Below are positions 1 to 8,998 of a stretch of DNA of 64,000 bases, one piece after another. Made by a program: the position numbers and the translations under genes. The notes beneath the pieces were generated by a model. That model was not told the origin of the DNA, did no database searches, and worked only from the letters and a program-made list of their open reading frames with translations. Numbering within the stretch: the first letter of the stretch is position 1; each line of letters opens with the position of its first letter. The DNA comes from Vibrio sp. SCSIO 43136 (GTDB lineage Bacteria; Pseudomonadota; Gammaproteobacteria; Enterobacterales; Vibrionaceae): the NCBI RefSeq assembly GCF_023716565.1, contig NZ_CP071849.1, forward strand, positions 1,054,001-1,118,000, in the 5' to 3' direction.

Positions 1-1
1 C

Positions 2-451
2 GCCATAGAGGCTGCACGAGCCGGTGAACAGGGGCGAGGCTTTGCGGTTGTTGCTGATGAGGTTAGAACCCTAGCACAGCGCACACAGGAATCGACAGGC
101 AACATTCAACGCATCATCACTACACTACAAGCGGGTGTTCAACAGACGGTTGAAACCATGCGTGAATGTGAACAAAAGACTGAGCTTGGAATAGAGAAAG
201 CAACCCAGTGCGGTGAAACACTTCAAAGCATTGAAACTGCCATCCATACACTCGCAACCACAGCAAATGAAATTGCAACATCTGCTGAAGAGCAGCGTCA
301 GCAGGTAGTCAGCATCAGCGATAGCCTTGCAAGTATCTCATCGGTAGCAGAACAAACTCAGCTCGGCACCAACCAAACGTCACAGTCCAGTGAGCAACTC
401 AGTAACATGGCCCAAGAGCTTAACGGCCTAGTTAACGCCTTCAAGGTTTAA
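2..451 (+). CDS. Methyl-accepting chemotaxis protein, C-terminal part (5' truncated by window edge)
   Basis: The reading frame is open from base 2 and begins inside the signalling hairpin of a chemoreceptor: the first residues, [20 protein letters not shown], are the highly conserved tip that contacts CheA and CheW. The rest is a Q/S/T/A-rich antiparallel coiled coil with methylation-type Glu/Gln pairs (EEQRQQ, SSEQLS), ending at LVNAFKV. Sensor, membrane and HAMP regions lie outside the window, so the ligand cannot be inferred. There is no CheR-tethering pentapeptide at the C-terminus. A strong terminator follows directly, so the gene ends its transcription unit. Confidence 0.95.
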   Translation, partial: AIEAARAGEQGRGFAVVADEVRTLAQRTQESTGNIQRIITTLQAGVQQTVETMRECEQKTELGIEKATQCGETLQSIETAIHTLATTANEIATSAEEQRQQVVSISDSLASISSVAEQTQLGTNQTSQSSEQLSNMAQELNGLVNAFKV

Positions 452-467
452 ATCACCCTCTATATAA

Positions 468-496
468 CAGCCAGTGCACCCACTGGCTGTTTTTTT
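468..496 (+). terminator. Rho-independent terminator of the chemoreceptor gene
   Basis: A perfect 9-bp stem (CAGCCAGTG / CACTGGCTG) with a CACC loop is followed by seven T residues, 16 bases after the stop codon. Confidence 0.9.
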
Positions 497-595
497 ATCC
501 CTGCGACTTACACAAGCAATATGCCAACGTAATCCTCTAACACGACTACCTACATTTGGCACTCCAATAAGCAGATACCGCTTACCGACAGCCGT

Positions 596-634
596 TTACC
601 GATAGCCCTATCCTTATTACCGATAGCCCTATCC
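596..634. repeat. Short direct repeat, two 18-bp copies
   Basis: TTACCGATAGCCCTATCC occurs at 596-613 and again at 617-634, a 21-base period. A partial match to its start (CTTACCGACAGC) lies just upstream at 581-592. The repeat sits in the convergent gap between the chemoreceptor and deaD. No function is evident. Confidence 0.7.
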
Positions 635-647
635 CGAACGCCACCCA

Positions 648-671
648 CAAAAAACCGGGCATCAGCCCGGC
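648..671 (-). terminator. Rho-independent terminator of deaD
   Basis: Read on the minus strand: a GCCGGGC / GCCCGG stem with a TGAT loop followed by six T residues, about 25 bases past the deaD stop codon. Confidence 0.9.
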
Positions 672-695
672 TTTCATATTCATTCACAACAAAGA

Positions 696-2591
696 TTAAT
701 CTTCGTTGCGGCTGCGACGCTCGCCACGGTAGCTACCACGGTGATCACCGCCACGGTTACGGTCGAAACGACGACCGCCTTCACGGTTACCATCGCGGTT
801 ACCGTCACGACCACCACGGCCGCCTTCACGGTTGCCACGGTAACCACCGCCATCACGGTTACCACGGTAACCGCCGCCATCACGACGACCACCGTCACGA
901 CGACCGCCATCACGGCGACCACGTGGCTCACGGAAGTCATCAAAGTCACACACTACTGCGCCAACTTCTTTCTGACGGATACGTAGCTTACTTAGCTTGT
1001 TCGCAGTCTCAGAAGACATTGCTTTTGGCAGCTGAACGTAAGTCTCGCCTTGAGCTAGTTTGATAGCACCGATAGAGCCTTTCACTAGGCCAAGCTCGTT
1101 TGCAAGTGCACCAACGATGTCTTTAACCTGAACGCCTTGCTCACGGCCAACTTGCAGCTGGTAAGTATCCCAGTCTTGCTTGTTGCCGTAACCGCTACCG
1201 CCTTCACGACGATCGTTGCGACGCTCTTGACGACGCTTCTTATCACGCTCGATAGCTTCGATCATTGGATCTGGGCCAGTGTAGAATAGAGGACGTTTGC
1301 CTTGCTGACGCTTAAGCAGGATAGCTGCTAGTGTCGCTGCATCAATCTCTAGAGACTCTTGTAGTTTTGCAACTAGCTCTTCGAATTTATCTAGAGCTTT
1401 GTGCTCTTTCTCAGCTTCTAGCTCAGCGCCAAGCTTAACTAGACGAGCTTCTGCTACTTTGTCACGTAGAGGAAGTTGGATTTCTTCCATTGAAGACTTA
1501 GTAACACGCTCAATGTTGCGAAGCATACGTAGTTGGTTAGTACGAACAAGAAGGATCGCACGACCTTTACGACCAGCACGGCCAGTACGACCGATACGGT
1601 GGATGTATGACTCAACATCGAATGGGATGTCGTAGTTAAATACGTGAGTGATACGAGGAACATCAAGACCACGTGCAACAACGTCAGTTGCAACTAGGAT
1701 ATCGATAACACCTTGTTTGATGTGATCAACAGTACGCTCACGTAGAGACTGAGGAATATCACCGTGAAGAGCAGCCGCTTTAAAGCCACGTGCGCTTAGC
1801 CAATCTGCTAGACGCTCAGTATCTTGACGAGTACGAACGAATACGATTGACGCATCGGTTTCTTCAGTTTCTAGAAGACGTAGCATCGCTTCATCTTTTT
1901 CAACACCTTTAACAACCCAGAACTGCTGTTCTACTTTGTCTACAGTGTGGTTTTTACCAGCAACGTCTACTGTTTCTGGGTCACGTAGGAAGCGATCAAC
2001 GATCTTCTTCAGCATTGGAGGCATAGTCGCTGAGAATAGTACACGTTGTGCAGACTCAGGAGCGTGCTCCATGATTGCAGTAACGTCATCAACGAAACCC
2101 ATGTTTAGCATTTCGTCCGCTTCATCTAGTACGAATGTGTTTACTTCGTCTAGGTGCAGACGGTCGCGGTTGATTAGGTCTTGTACACGACCAGGCGTAC
2201 CAACAACGATATGCGCACCGCTCTTAAGCGCACGCATTTGATCAACGATAGAAGCACCACCGTAGATCTCTAGAACTTTAAGACCTTTAACGTTCTTACC
2301 AAGGTTTTTCATCTCAGCTGCAACCTGAATTGCTAGCTCACGAGTTGGAGCAAGAACAATTGCTTGAGGTTTGCGTTGTGCAAGATCTAGCTTGTTAAGA
2401 AGAGGAAGAGAGAAGGCTGCAGTTTTACCTGTACCTGTTTGCGCTTTACCTAGCGCATCGACACCTTTCATTAGGTGTGGAATGGCAGCTGCCTGGATTG
2501 GAGTTGGAGAGACAAAACCCATCGCATCAAGTGCAGACAGGATAGATTCGTTCAGCGCTAAGTCGCTAAACTTCATTTCAGAATCTGACAT
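696..2591 (-). CDS. deaD: DEAD-box ATP-dependent RNA helicase DeaD (CsdA)
   Basis: Unwinds RNA duplexes using ATP; DeaD acts in ribosome biogenesis, cold-shock translation and mRNA decay in the cytoplasm. All core motifs are visible: Q motif (about 8-36), AQTGTGKT (50-57), PTRELA (82-87), GTPGR (131-135), DEAD (156-159), SAT (187-189), ARGLD and HRIGRTGR (331-338). A DbpA-type RNA-binding domain (about 480-555) follows. The last 70 residues are an RGG-like tail of repeated RDGGR/RDGGGYRGN units. The 631-residue length is close to that of E. coli DeaD. It is divergent from rnb with a long 360-base gap, which allows a long leader as known for cold-shock helicase mRNAs. The tail's repetitive DNA produces spurious Val/Thr-rich open frames on both strands. 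Confidence 0.97.
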   Translation of the reverse strand: MSDSEMKFSDLALNESILSALDAMGFVSPTPIQAAAIPHLMKGVDALGKAQTGTGKTAAFSLPLLNKLDLAQRKPQAIVLAPTRELAIQVAAEMKNLGKNVKGLKVLEIYGGASIVDQMRALKSGAHIVVGTPGRVQDLINRDRLHLDEVNTFVLDEADEMLNMGFVDDVTAIMEHAPESAQRVLFSATMPPMLKKIVDRFLRDPETVDVAGKNHTVDKVEQQFWVVKGVEKDEAMLRLLETEETDASIVFVRTRQDTERLADWLSARGFKAAALHGDIPQSLRERTVDHIKQGVIDILVATDVVARGLDVPRITHVFNYDIPFDVESYIHRIGRTGRAGRKGRAILLVRTNQLRMLRNIERVTKSSMEEIQLPLRDKVAEARLVKLGAELEAEKEHKALDKFEELVAKLQESLEIDAATLAAILLKRQQGKRPLFYTGPDPMIEAIERDKKRRQERRNDRREGGSGYGNKQDWDTYQLQVGREQGVQVKDIVGALANELGLVKGSIGAIKLAQGETYVQLPKAMSSETANKLSKLRIRQKEVGAVVCDFDDFREPRGRRDGGRRDGGRRDGGGYRGNRDGGGYRGNREGGRGGRDGNRDGNREGGRRFDRNRGGDHRGSYRGERRSRNED

Positions 2592-2951
2592 TGGGATCCT
2601 ACTATATTAAAAGAAAATTCAGGTCCCGCGAGCTCTACCAATTCCAGTACCAATCTATGTGATTGACTGACTCCGTTCAGATGCCGATTAGTATTAAAAC
2701 GCATCAAGCCACTTAGGGACATTTCATAAGGGAGCGCGATTCTGCCTCAAAAGCATAAAAAAATCCAGAAAAAATTGAATTTCATCACAATTTTAATTCC
2801 AAACGCCCAAATTGAGCTAATTTGTCATCAGTGCGTCACAAAACTGTTGAGGTTCGCCCCGCCCTCTTATCCTAGTCAAAGGTAGGTTTTAACTGGTATT
2901 CAAGCAAGTTGCAGATTATAGTGGGCGAACTATTTCAAGTGACCAAATAAG
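2592..2951. promoter_or_regulatory. Divergent promoter and leader region between deaD and rnb (360 bases)
   Basis: No open frame with a ribosome binding site is present. The region must hold promoters for deaD (leftward) and rnb (rightward). The part next to rnb contains GC-rich DNA near 2850-2870 within otherwise AT-rich sequence. I cannot assign -10/-35 boxes with confidence. A long deaD leader is plausible by analogy with E. coli csdA but is inferred. Confidence 0.5.
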
Positions 2952-4940
2952 ATGTTTCAAGATAATCCACTACTCGCTCAATTAAAGCAGCAAATCAAAG
3001 AAAACCTTCCAACCAAAGAAGGCACAATCAAAGCGACTGATAAAGGCTTTGGTTTCCTAGAAGTTGACAGTAAAACCTCTTTCTTTATTCCACCACCGTA
3101 TATGAAAAAATGTATGCATGGTGACAAAGTAGAAGCGATCATCCGCACTGAGAAAGAAAAAGAAGTTGCTGAGCCAGACAAACTTATCGAACAAGCTATC
3201 ACGCGCTTTATCGGCCGCGTTAAGCTGTTCAAAGGACGTCTAAATGTAGTGCCTGACCATCCTTCTTTAAAAAAGCTACAGCTTAAAGCCAAAGCTAAGA
3301 AAGGTCTGAATCCTGAAACGCTAAAAGAAGGCGATTGGATTGTCGCTCATCTAAAGAAACACCCGCTAAACGGTGATAAAGAGTTCTTCGCCGAGATCTC
3401 TGAAAAGATTACTGATGCTAACGATAAAATCGCACCTTGGTGGGTTACGTTGGCACAAAATGACCTACCAAATTCTGAGCCTGAAGGCATTGAAAACTGG
3501 CAGCTTAATGACGATGCCGACCTAGAACGCATCGACATGACAGCAACACCATTTGTCACTATCGACGGTGAGTCAACCAAAGATATGGACGATGCGCTGT
3601 TTGCTAAGAAAAACGACAACGGCGACTTCGAGCTTACCATCGCTATTGCCGATCCAACGGCTTACATTGAGCCTAACGATGAGATGGACAAAGTTGCTCG
3701 TGAACGAGGCTTCACCATCTACCTACCTGGCCGTAACATCCCAATGCTGCCTCGCGAGCTGGCAGACAACCTTTGTTCGCTAATTGAAGGTGAAGTGCGC
3801 CCTGCGCTTTGCTGCAATGTAACGGTTTCTAAAGATGGTGTGATTGGAGACGACATCAAGTTCTTCGCAGCCAATATCAAGTCACATGCTCGTCTTGCTT
3901 ATGACCATGTCTCTGACTGGCTGGAAAATGGTGCAAGCGACGTTTGGACACCGAGTGAAGAAATTGCCGAGGTAGTTCGTGATCTACATGAATTCGCCCA
4001 AGCCCGTAGTGACTGGCGAGAAAAAAATGCAGTTGTGTTCCCAGATCGCCCAGATTACCGCTTCGAGCTAAGCGAAGATAATGATGTTGTGGCAATTCAC
4101 GCTGATCTTCGTCGCACTGCCAACAAGCTAGTTGAAGAGTCGATGATCACTGCCAACATCTGTGCAGGTCGCTCGCTACAAGAAAAATTTGGTACCGGAG
4201 TTTTCAACACTCACGCAGGCATCAAAGAAGACAAGCTTAAAGAAGTTGTTGAGCTGGTAAACCCACAAGGTGAACTTCCGTTCACTGAAGAACACATCCA
4301 AACACTAGAAGGGTTTGCAGAGCTTCGTCGCTGGCTATCTAGCCAAGAGACCATGTACCTTGATAACCGCCTGCGCAAACACCAAACCTACAGTGAAATT
4401 GGCAACCAGCCACTTCCTCACTTTGCAATGGGCTTGTCGATCTACGCAACCTGGACTTCTCCAATCCGTAAATATGGGGATATGATCAACCACCGTATGC
4501 TTAAAGCACTCATTCTAGACAAAGAGCCAGTGCAAACGCCAGATGATACGGTAGGTGAAGAAATGGCGCTGCACCGCAAACATCACAAGATGGCGGAACG
4601 CAGCGTAGGCGATTGGCTTTACGCTCGCACTTTCATCAATGCGCCTAAAGAGCAAACGCTATTTACCGCAGAGATTTTTGACGTAAACCGTGCTGGTGCT
4701 CGTGTACGCCTTCTTGAAAATGGTGCAACAGCGTTTATCCCTAGCTCTCAGATTATGGAAAACCGTGAACGCATCGAGTGTAACGGAGATACTGGCCAGA
4801 TTTCTATCGACAAAAATGTTGAATGGCAGCTCGCTGACACACTGGAAGTCGTGCTAATTGATGTCAATATTGAGACAAGAAGCCTAGTAGCTAAGCCAAC
4901 TAAGATATTTGCTGAGCTCTCTACTAAAGAAGATAAATAA
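2952..4940 (+). CDS. rnb: Exoribonuclease II (RNase II)
   Basis: Processive 3'-to-5' hydrolysis of single-stranded RNA in the cytoplasm, part of mRNA turnover. Domain order matches the family: two N-terminal cold-shock domains (about 1-170; note [16 protein letters not shown]), a central RNB catalytic domain (about 185-525) and a C-terminal S1 domain (about 565-650). The four metal-binding aspartates are in place: D205, D211, D213 and D214, in [35 protein letters not shown] and [14 protein letters not shown] are further RNB signatures. Length 662 compares with 644 in E. coli. It stands alone, with its own terminator 22 bases after the stop. Confidence 0.97.
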   Translation: MFQDNPLLAQLKQQIKENLPTKEGTIKATDKGFGFLEVDSKTSFFIPPPYMKKCMHGDKVEAIIRTEKEKEVAEPDKLIEQAITRFIGRVKLFKGRLNVVPDHPSLKKLQLKAKAKKGLNPETLKEGDWIVAHLKKHPLNGDKEFFAEISEKITDANDKIAPWWVTLAQNDLPNSEPEGIENWQLNDDADLERIDMTATPFVTIDGESTKDMDDALFAKKNDNGDFELTIAIADPTAYIEPNDEMDKVARERGFTIYLPGRNIPMLPRELADNLCSLIEGEVRPALCCNVTVSKDGVIGDDIKFFAANIKSHARLAYDHVSDWLENGASDVWTPSEEIAEVVRDLHEFAQARSDWREKNAVVFPDRPDYRFELSEDNDVVAIHADLRRTANKLVEESMITANICAGRSLQEKFGTGVFNTHAGIKEDKLKEVVELVNPQGELPFTEEHIQTLEGFAELRRWLSSQETMYLDNRLRKHQTYSEIGNQPLPHFAMGLSIYATWTSPIRKYGDMINHRMLKALILDKEPVQTPDDTVGEEMALHRKHHKMAERSVGDWLYARTFINAPKEQTLFTAEIFDVNRAGARVRLLENGATAFIPSSQIMENRERIECNGDTGQISIDKNVEWQLADTLEVVLIDVNIETRSLVAKPTKIFAELSTKEDK

Positions 4941-4962
4941 TATATTTATCAGTAAGTTATAG

Positions 4963-4987
4963 CACCCTCTCCGGAGGGTGTTTTTTT
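4963..4987 (+). terminator. Rho-independent terminator of rnb
   Basis: A perfect 7-bp stem (CACCCTC / GAGGGTG) with a TCCG loop followed by seven T residues. Confidence 0.92.
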
Positions 4988-5159
4988 ATCCCAAATTTGG
5001 CACCAAGATCAATTTATATATTTATCAGAAACTTAGCTGACAAAATCTTTACTTGTCATTCCGGCCACATCCGTTCACAATTCGTTTCAATTCGCTTGAT
5101 TTAACGCCTAAGTTAGAAATAATTAATAAAAGATGTTCCCGATAGAGTAGAGCAGTATT

Positions 5160-5984
5160 ATGGTAAATATATCCCTTCAGAAATTTTCGCAGTTTTACCC
5201 AAGAGCTCGCGACAAGTACCACACGTCCAATCCTGTCATTTTTTATGTCCAAGCAGGTAGTGCATCATTCGAGTTTCCTGATGGGCTAAAAGGTGAGTTA
5301 AATGAAGGCGAGTTTACTCTACTCGACACGGCAACACTGGCTGATGTGAAAACGTCAAGCGAAGAGGAATTTAACGCTGTCGGTATCCATATTGAACCAG
5401 CCCTATTGGCTGGCTTAACCGCAGGTAATCAAGAGTATGTGTTTGGCGAAAGTGAAAACGTGTTCGCAAGCTTCGATCATACCAACTACCTAGCCAACTC
5501 GACTTTAGATCTTCTCGTCACTTTTTTAGAAGACAACCATCCAACAGAGTCGGCAGAATTAATGGCTAAAGCGTTGGTGAGTGAAATGTTGGGTACCTAC
5601 CCTAACCTTCGTCGTCTGATCCATAACTCTTTTGAACTTAAAGTGAGTCAAAAGGTAATTCAGTACATCGAAAAACACATCCGCGGAGAGATATCACTAG
5701 AAGGTGTTTCTCGCAGCCTTGGTATGTCCCCGGCGACTCTTAAACGACGCTTATCTGCGGAAGGTCTATCCTTCTCAAATCTTCTTAAAGAAAAACGCAT
5801 CAACTATGCTGCCAACCAACTGCGTGCTTCTCATGAGTCTATCTGTGAGATCGCCTTCCAAAGTGGGTTTAAAAGCGCTGCGCACTTTAGTACTGCGTTC
5901 AAAAGTGTTCAAGGGATCACCCCTAAAGAGTTCCGCTCCAAAATTAATTGGAATCGAGAAGAGCTTCGACCACATCATGCTTAA
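5160..5984 (+). CDS. AraC-family transcriptional regulator
   Basis: A DNA-binding regulator of 274 residues. The C-terminal third (about 165-268) is a two-helix-turn-helix AraC domain: KHIRGEISLEGVSRSLGMSP, TLKRRLSAEGLSFSNLLKEK, then IAFQSGFKSAAHFSTAFKSV and the closing GITPKEFRSK. The N-terminal half looks like a cupin-type sensing domain (PVIFYVQAGSASFEFPDG, EGEFTLLDTATLADVKT), so an effector is likely but cannot be named. The ATG start has no good Shine-Dalgarno sequence, and I see no better in-frame start. It is monocistronic, converging on a DUF3024 gene with a shared terminator. Its target is unknown, and there is no obvious adjacent catabolic partner. Confidence 0.88.
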   Translation: MVNISLQKFSQFYPRARDKYHTSNPVIFYVQAGSASFEFPDGLKGELNEGEFTLLDTATLADVKTSSEEEFNAVGIHIEPALLAGLTAGNQEYVFGESENVFASFDHTNYLANSTLDLLVTFLEDNHPTESAELMAKALVSEMLGTYPNLRRLIHNSFELKVSQKVIQYIEKHIRGEISLEGVSRSLGMSPATLKRRLSAEGLSFSNLLKEKRINYAANQLRASHESICEIAFQSGFKSAAHFSTAFKSVQGITPKEFRSKINWNREELRPHHA

Positions 5985-5985
5985 T

Positions 5986-6011
5986 AAAAAACTCCCTTTC
6001 GGGAGTTTTTT
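5986..6011. terminator. Bidirectional terminator between convergent genes
   Basis: An A-tract, a CTCCC / GGGAG stem with a TTTC loop, and a T-tract: AAAAAA before and TTTTTT after. It therefore terminates both the AraC gene (+) and the DUF3024 gene (-). Confidence 0.88.
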
Positions 6012-6050
6012 ATTACTGCCAGTAAAATATTGATATTCGGGTGTGTTGAC

Positions 6051-6410
6051 CTAATACCAAATAAAGTCTTCTTTATCGTGTTCAACAACTTCGAGCAAGG
6101 GGTCGAACTCGCTTTCTTGTGCCAGAGACGGGTGTGCCGACCACACTTTTTGGAAACCTGATTGATCGCGACGAGCAATGTAAAGGTGCCAACACTGATC
6201 GTTAGGTTCAAACTCTATCTTTGCCACCTGACTGGAATAATTGGGCTTGCTTGAATCGAGTAAGAAGAACTCTTTGGTAAATACCACGCCAGACTCAATC
6301 ATCTCGCAGTAGGCTTTACCATGCTCAACGGGAACACTCTGGTTCCTGCGCTCACAAAGCTTATGCGCCAGTTTTTCTAGTCTCTGGTGTACTAGTTCAG
6401 TAACAACCAT
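6051..6410 (-). CDS. DUF3024 family protein of unknown function
   Basis: A small cytoplasmic protein of 119 residues. The second half (VAKIEFEPNDQCWHLYIARR and the C-terminal EHDKEDFIWY) resembles the DUF3024 family, small proteins of unknown role. The start at 6410 (MVVTEL) is preferred because GGAAGG precedes it at good spacing. The frame can be extended to a GTG at 6443, but that has poorer support. No signal peptide or membrane segment is visible. It is divergent from the pstS-like gene and shares no operon. The family match is from memory of the motif, so the name is moderately sure. Confidence 0.7.
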   Translation of the reverse strand: MVVTELVHQRLEKLAHKLCERRNQSVPVEHGKAYCEMIESGVVFTKEFFLLDSSKPNYSSQVAKIEFEPNDQCWHLYIARRDQSGFQKVWSAHPSLAQESEFDPLLEVVEHDKEDFIWY

Positions 6411-6603
6411 ATCGCTTACCTTCCCTGATTTTGATACCAACACCTCATCAACTAAGGCGGGAATATTAAGATCAATTCTAGCCTGTCAAAACAAATCTGT
6501 GTGTGATGTGTAGTGAGTAATGATTAAAACCTATTTCTGCAACAAAAGTGTAATCATTGCGACATATTATAAGCTTCAACTTAATACCTAGATGGAGTTT
6601 ACT

Positions 6604-7413
6604 ATGTTACGAGTTGCAGCCGCTGCTCTTCTTTCTGTTATGGCATTTGGCATTCAAGCCAAAGAAGTCAGCATTTCTGGTTCTACATCAGTGGGCCGTG
6701 TGATGGACGTGCTTGCTGAACAGTACAACAAAACACACCCAGAAACCTATATCGCTGTGCAGGGCATCGGTTCTACTGCAGGTATCACCATGGTGAACAA
6801 AGGTGTTACTGAAATAGGTATGAGCTCACGTTATTTAACTGAAGGTGAGTTCAACGAGAAGCTACACGTAACCCCTATCGCCTATGACGGCCTTGCGGTT
6901 GTTGTTAACAAGTCTAACGACGTGAAGGACCTTTCTCGCGAGCAATTAACCAAAATCTATCAAGGTAAAATCACCAACTGGAAAGAAGTGGGTGGTAAAG
7001 ATACCAAGATCGCTGTTGTCACTCGCGAAAGCTCATCAGGCTCACGCTACAGCTTTGAAAGCTTGCTTGGCCTAACCAAAGTGATTAACGGTCGTATGGT
7101 TTCTGACATCAGTCCTGAAAACTTGGTCGTAAACAGCAACAGTATGGTGAAAACCATCGTCAACCATAACCCACATGCAATTGGTTTTGTTTCACTCGGT
7201 TCGGTAGACAGCTCTGTTAAACCGATTACTTTTAACAACGTAGAAGCTACCTCTAAAAATATCACCAATAACAAGTATGAACTTGCCCGTCCATTCTTGG
7301 TGCTATACAACGAAGATAAGATTACTGAAGATGGTCAGTCTTTTGTAGACTACCTAGTGTCTAGCGACGGTCAAACCCTAATCGAAGATTACGGTTATAC
7401 TCCGCTGAAATAA
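6604..7413 (+). CDS. pstS: PstS-like periplasmic phosphate-binding protein
   Basis: Binds inorganic phosphate in the periplasm for the PstSCAB importer. A Sec signal peptide is clear (MLRVAAAALLSVMAFGIQA, cleaved before KEVSIS). The mature protein has the PBP-like fold of PstS: ISGSTSVGRVMDVLAEQY, GIGSTAGITMV, IYQGKITNWKEVGGKD, VVTRESSSGSRYSFE (phosphate-loop serines and arginine) and NPHAIGFVSLG. The 269-residue mature form is of the shorter PstS type. The start at 6604 is chosen because GGAG lies 7 bases before it; an ATG at 6592 overlaps that ribosome binding site and is unlikely. No pstCAB, phoU or phoBR genes are next to it, so it is an orphan binding protein serving a transporter elsewhere. 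Confidence 0.88.
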   Translation: MLRVAAAALLSVMAFGIQAKEVSISGSTSVGRVMDVLAEQYNKTHPETYIAVQGIGSTAGITMVNKGVTEIGMSSRYLTEGEFNEKLHVTPIAYDGLAVVVNKSNDVKDLSREQLTKIYQGKITNWKEVGGKDTKIAVVTRESSSGSRYSFESLLGLTKVINGRMVSDISPENLVVNSNSMVKTIVNHNPHAIGFVSLGSVDSSVKPITFNNVEATSKNITNNKYELARPFLVLYNEDKITEDGQSFVDYLVSSDGQTLIEDYGYTPLK

Positions 7414-7422
7414 TACTGATGG

Positions 7423-7445
7423 GGCGAACTTAGGTTCGCCTTTTT
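7423..7445 (+). terminator. Rho-independent terminator of the pstS-like gene
   Basis: A perfect 7-bp GGCGAAC / GTTCGCC stem with a TTAG loop followed by TTTTT. Confidence 0.9.
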
Positions 7446-7463
7446 CTTTCCTTGTTTCCCGCT

Positions 7464-7805
7464 CTAGAACCCACTTAAATCTAATGCAACTTCCTCCCCC
7501 AGCCAATAGGCATATTCAGTATGATCTTTGAGGTCATCGCCAGTGACTCCATGGATAAACACTGTTAGGTCACCACGATTGTCATCAAGCCAAGGAACTA
7601 ACCGTTCAAAGTCTTGCGCTTTAAATAGAATTTGGCAGCTCCATACGGTATGTGGTCCAACTGGTCTTTGGTTGATCGTGCCCAGTGGCAAACCAAACCG
7701 TTGACCAACCTGCTCACATAACTGGGTCGCAAAATTCAAACTGCTTTGGTCAAAATAGACATGAGCATGGTACAGCGAATGCTGGTTTACTGGTCTTTGA
7801 GGCAT
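7464..7805 (-). CDS. DOPA 4,5-dioxygenase family protein
   Basis: A 113-residue protein with the histidine pattern of the small DOPA 4,5-dioxygenase fold: YHAHVYFD near the start, GPHTVWSCQILF in the middle, and a C-terminal FIHGVTGDDLKDHTEYAYWL. Fungal and plant members cleave the catechol ring of DOPA with a metal centre. Bacterial homologues are common and mostly uncharacterised, so the substrate here is inferred only at family level. It starts three bases after the methyltransferase gene ends, with its ribosome binding site (AAGGA) within the end of that gene, so the two are cotranscribed and probably translationally coupled. Confidence 0.85.
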   Translation of the reverse strand: MPQRPVNQHSLYHAHVYFDQSSLNFATQLCEQVGQRFGLPLGTINQRPVGPHTVWSCQILFKAQDFERLVPWLDDNRGDLTVFIHGVTGDDLKDHTEYAYWLGEEVALDLSGF

Positions 7806-7808
7806 ACA

Positions 7809-8426
7809 TTAATCCTTGCTTGAAAGTGCTCGTTTTTGAACGATGAGATAAGTATGCACCTGAGGATATTGGTCAAACTCTAGATGCTTTATTTCACAAC
7901 CAAGCTCAATGAATAGCTGCACAAAACCTGATGTGCCAAGTGAAGAATAATAGACTTCGGGCCCCATGAAATCGTCAGTATGAAAGCCTGCTTCCTCAAC
8001 GCCACCAAACGAGAAAATGAATACACCATTTGGCGCTAGCGCATCCACAATCTTAGTCATTACAGGGCGCTGCATGTCTAATGGAATATGCCAAATGCTG
8101 TCCCATGCAGTGATAAAATCGTAGCTTTCATTGAGTTCTAGCTGGCAGATATCCCCATAAATGAATTCAACGTTTGGGTGTTTGCCTTGTGCGATTGACA
8201 ACATTTCTGTTGAAACATCCAACCCTGTAGGTACAAATCCCTGATCTAACAGCAGTTGAATAAATCGGCCAGTGCACCCGCAACCAATATCTAATGCTTT
8301 TCCTTTGGTACTGGTAAACTGTAGTGCTTTCTTGTGCTGCTCAATACCATTGCTCAAGTTAAACTCGTCAGACTCCCAAAGGTGCGTAATGCTATTGTAT
8401 GCTCGTCCAATCTCTTCCGGTTTCAC
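7809..8426 (-). CDS. Class I SAM-dependent methyltransferase
   Basis: A Rossmann-fold methyltransferase of 205 residues. Motif I is ALDIGCGCTGRFIQLLL (the SAM-binding glycine loop), followed by the acidic residue in TGLDVSTEML, then FIYGDICQLEL and a motif IV-like YDFITAWDSIWHIP. The substrate is unknown; the overall type (Methyltransf_11/25) acts on small molecules or lipids as often as on macromolecules. The start is a GTG at 8426 with AAGGA 6 bases upstream. It is the first gene of a two-gene operon with the DOPA dioxygenase-like gene. Confidence 0.88.
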   Translation of the reverse strand: MKPEEIGRAYNSITHLWESDEFNLSNGIEQHKKALQFTSTKGKALDIGCGCTGRFIQLLLDQGFVPTGLDVSTEMLSIAQGKHPNVEFIYGDICQLELNESYDFITAWDSIWHIPLDMQRPVMTKIVDALAPNGVFIFSFGGVEEAGFHTDDFMGPEVYYSSLGTSGFVQLFIELGCEIKHLEFDQYPQVHTYLIVQKRALSSKD

Positions 8427-8541
8427 GCTATATCCTTGAATTAAAGTGGTGCTGTCTTACACGAGTGTACATCATTTCTGTTCTCTGCCCAGAACACTGT
8501 GACAAATGATACTATTAAGGTCTCGAACGCAGGCGGTAGAT

Positions 8542-8940
8542 ATGAAAAATTGTAACCAATGCGGCAAGTGCTGCATCAAATATGGTGATGGTGCGATAGC
8601 GGCAACTGAGCAAGAAATAGAGCTTTGGGAGCTATTTAACCCAGATATTTTTGAGTACGTCAGAAATGGTGAAATATGGTTCGACCCTGCAACCGGCAAA
8701 AGACTCAATTTTTGCCCTTTTTTGCGTCTCGCAGCCAAAAACCACCCTTCGGATAAAGATAAATATACCTGTGATATCTACTTAGATAGACCCGAAGATT
8801 GTCGCCACTACCCTAGCCTCATTGATGAAATGGTTCGAGATGGGTGTGAAATGATTGAAGCCGTCGATTTGTCTAACCCTAAACGTGCTCAAAAGAAGCT
8901 AGATGAGCTGATGTGTGGTAGCAGACCTGCGAGTTACTAA
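8542..8940 (+). CDS. YkgJ-type cysteine-cluster protein
   Basis: A protein of 132 residues with the spaced cysteines of the UPF0153/YkgJ family: NCNQCGKCCIKYG at the N-terminus, then FCPFLR, CDIYLDRPEDCRHYPS and two further cysteines (DGCEMIE, MCGSR). The pattern suggests a bound Fe-S cluster or zinc; the function is unknown. The start at 8542 is chosen because the protein then begins MKNCNQCGKC as in the family and AGGCGG precedes it; the frame extends to an ATG at 8506 without support. It is divergent from the methyltransferase operon. Confidence 0.82.
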   Translation: MKNCNQCGKCCIKYGDGAIAATEQEIELWELFNPDIFEYVRNGEIWFDPATGKRLNFCPFLRLAAKNHPSDKDKYTCDIYLDRPEDCRHYPSLIDEMVRDGCEMIEAVDLSNPKRAQKKLDELMCGSRPASY

Positions 8941-8941
8941 A

Positions 8942-8975
8942 ATGCGCCGCAGGCATAAACCTATGGCGCATTATT
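8942..8975. terminator. Possible shared terminator hairpin
   Basis: An AATGCGCC / GGCGCATT stem with an inner AGG / CCT stem lies between two convergent genes. On the minus strand the stem is followed by TTTTAG, so it could end the oxidoreductase transcript. The T-tract is weak. Confidence 0.5.
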
Positions 8976-8998
8976 GAAGAGAACCAGTAATAAACGGT

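Noticed and set aside
680..986. Val/Thr-rich open frames on both strands over the deaD 3' end
   Set aside because: They are shifted-frame readings of the repeated RDGGR/RGN codons of the DeaD tail; composition is extreme and no ribosome binding site fits.
6511..6590. Pho box upstream of the pstS-like gene
   Set aside because: I found only a weak likeness to spaced CTGTCAT-type repeats (CTGCAAC-AAAA-GTGTAAT); too many mismatches to report as a site.
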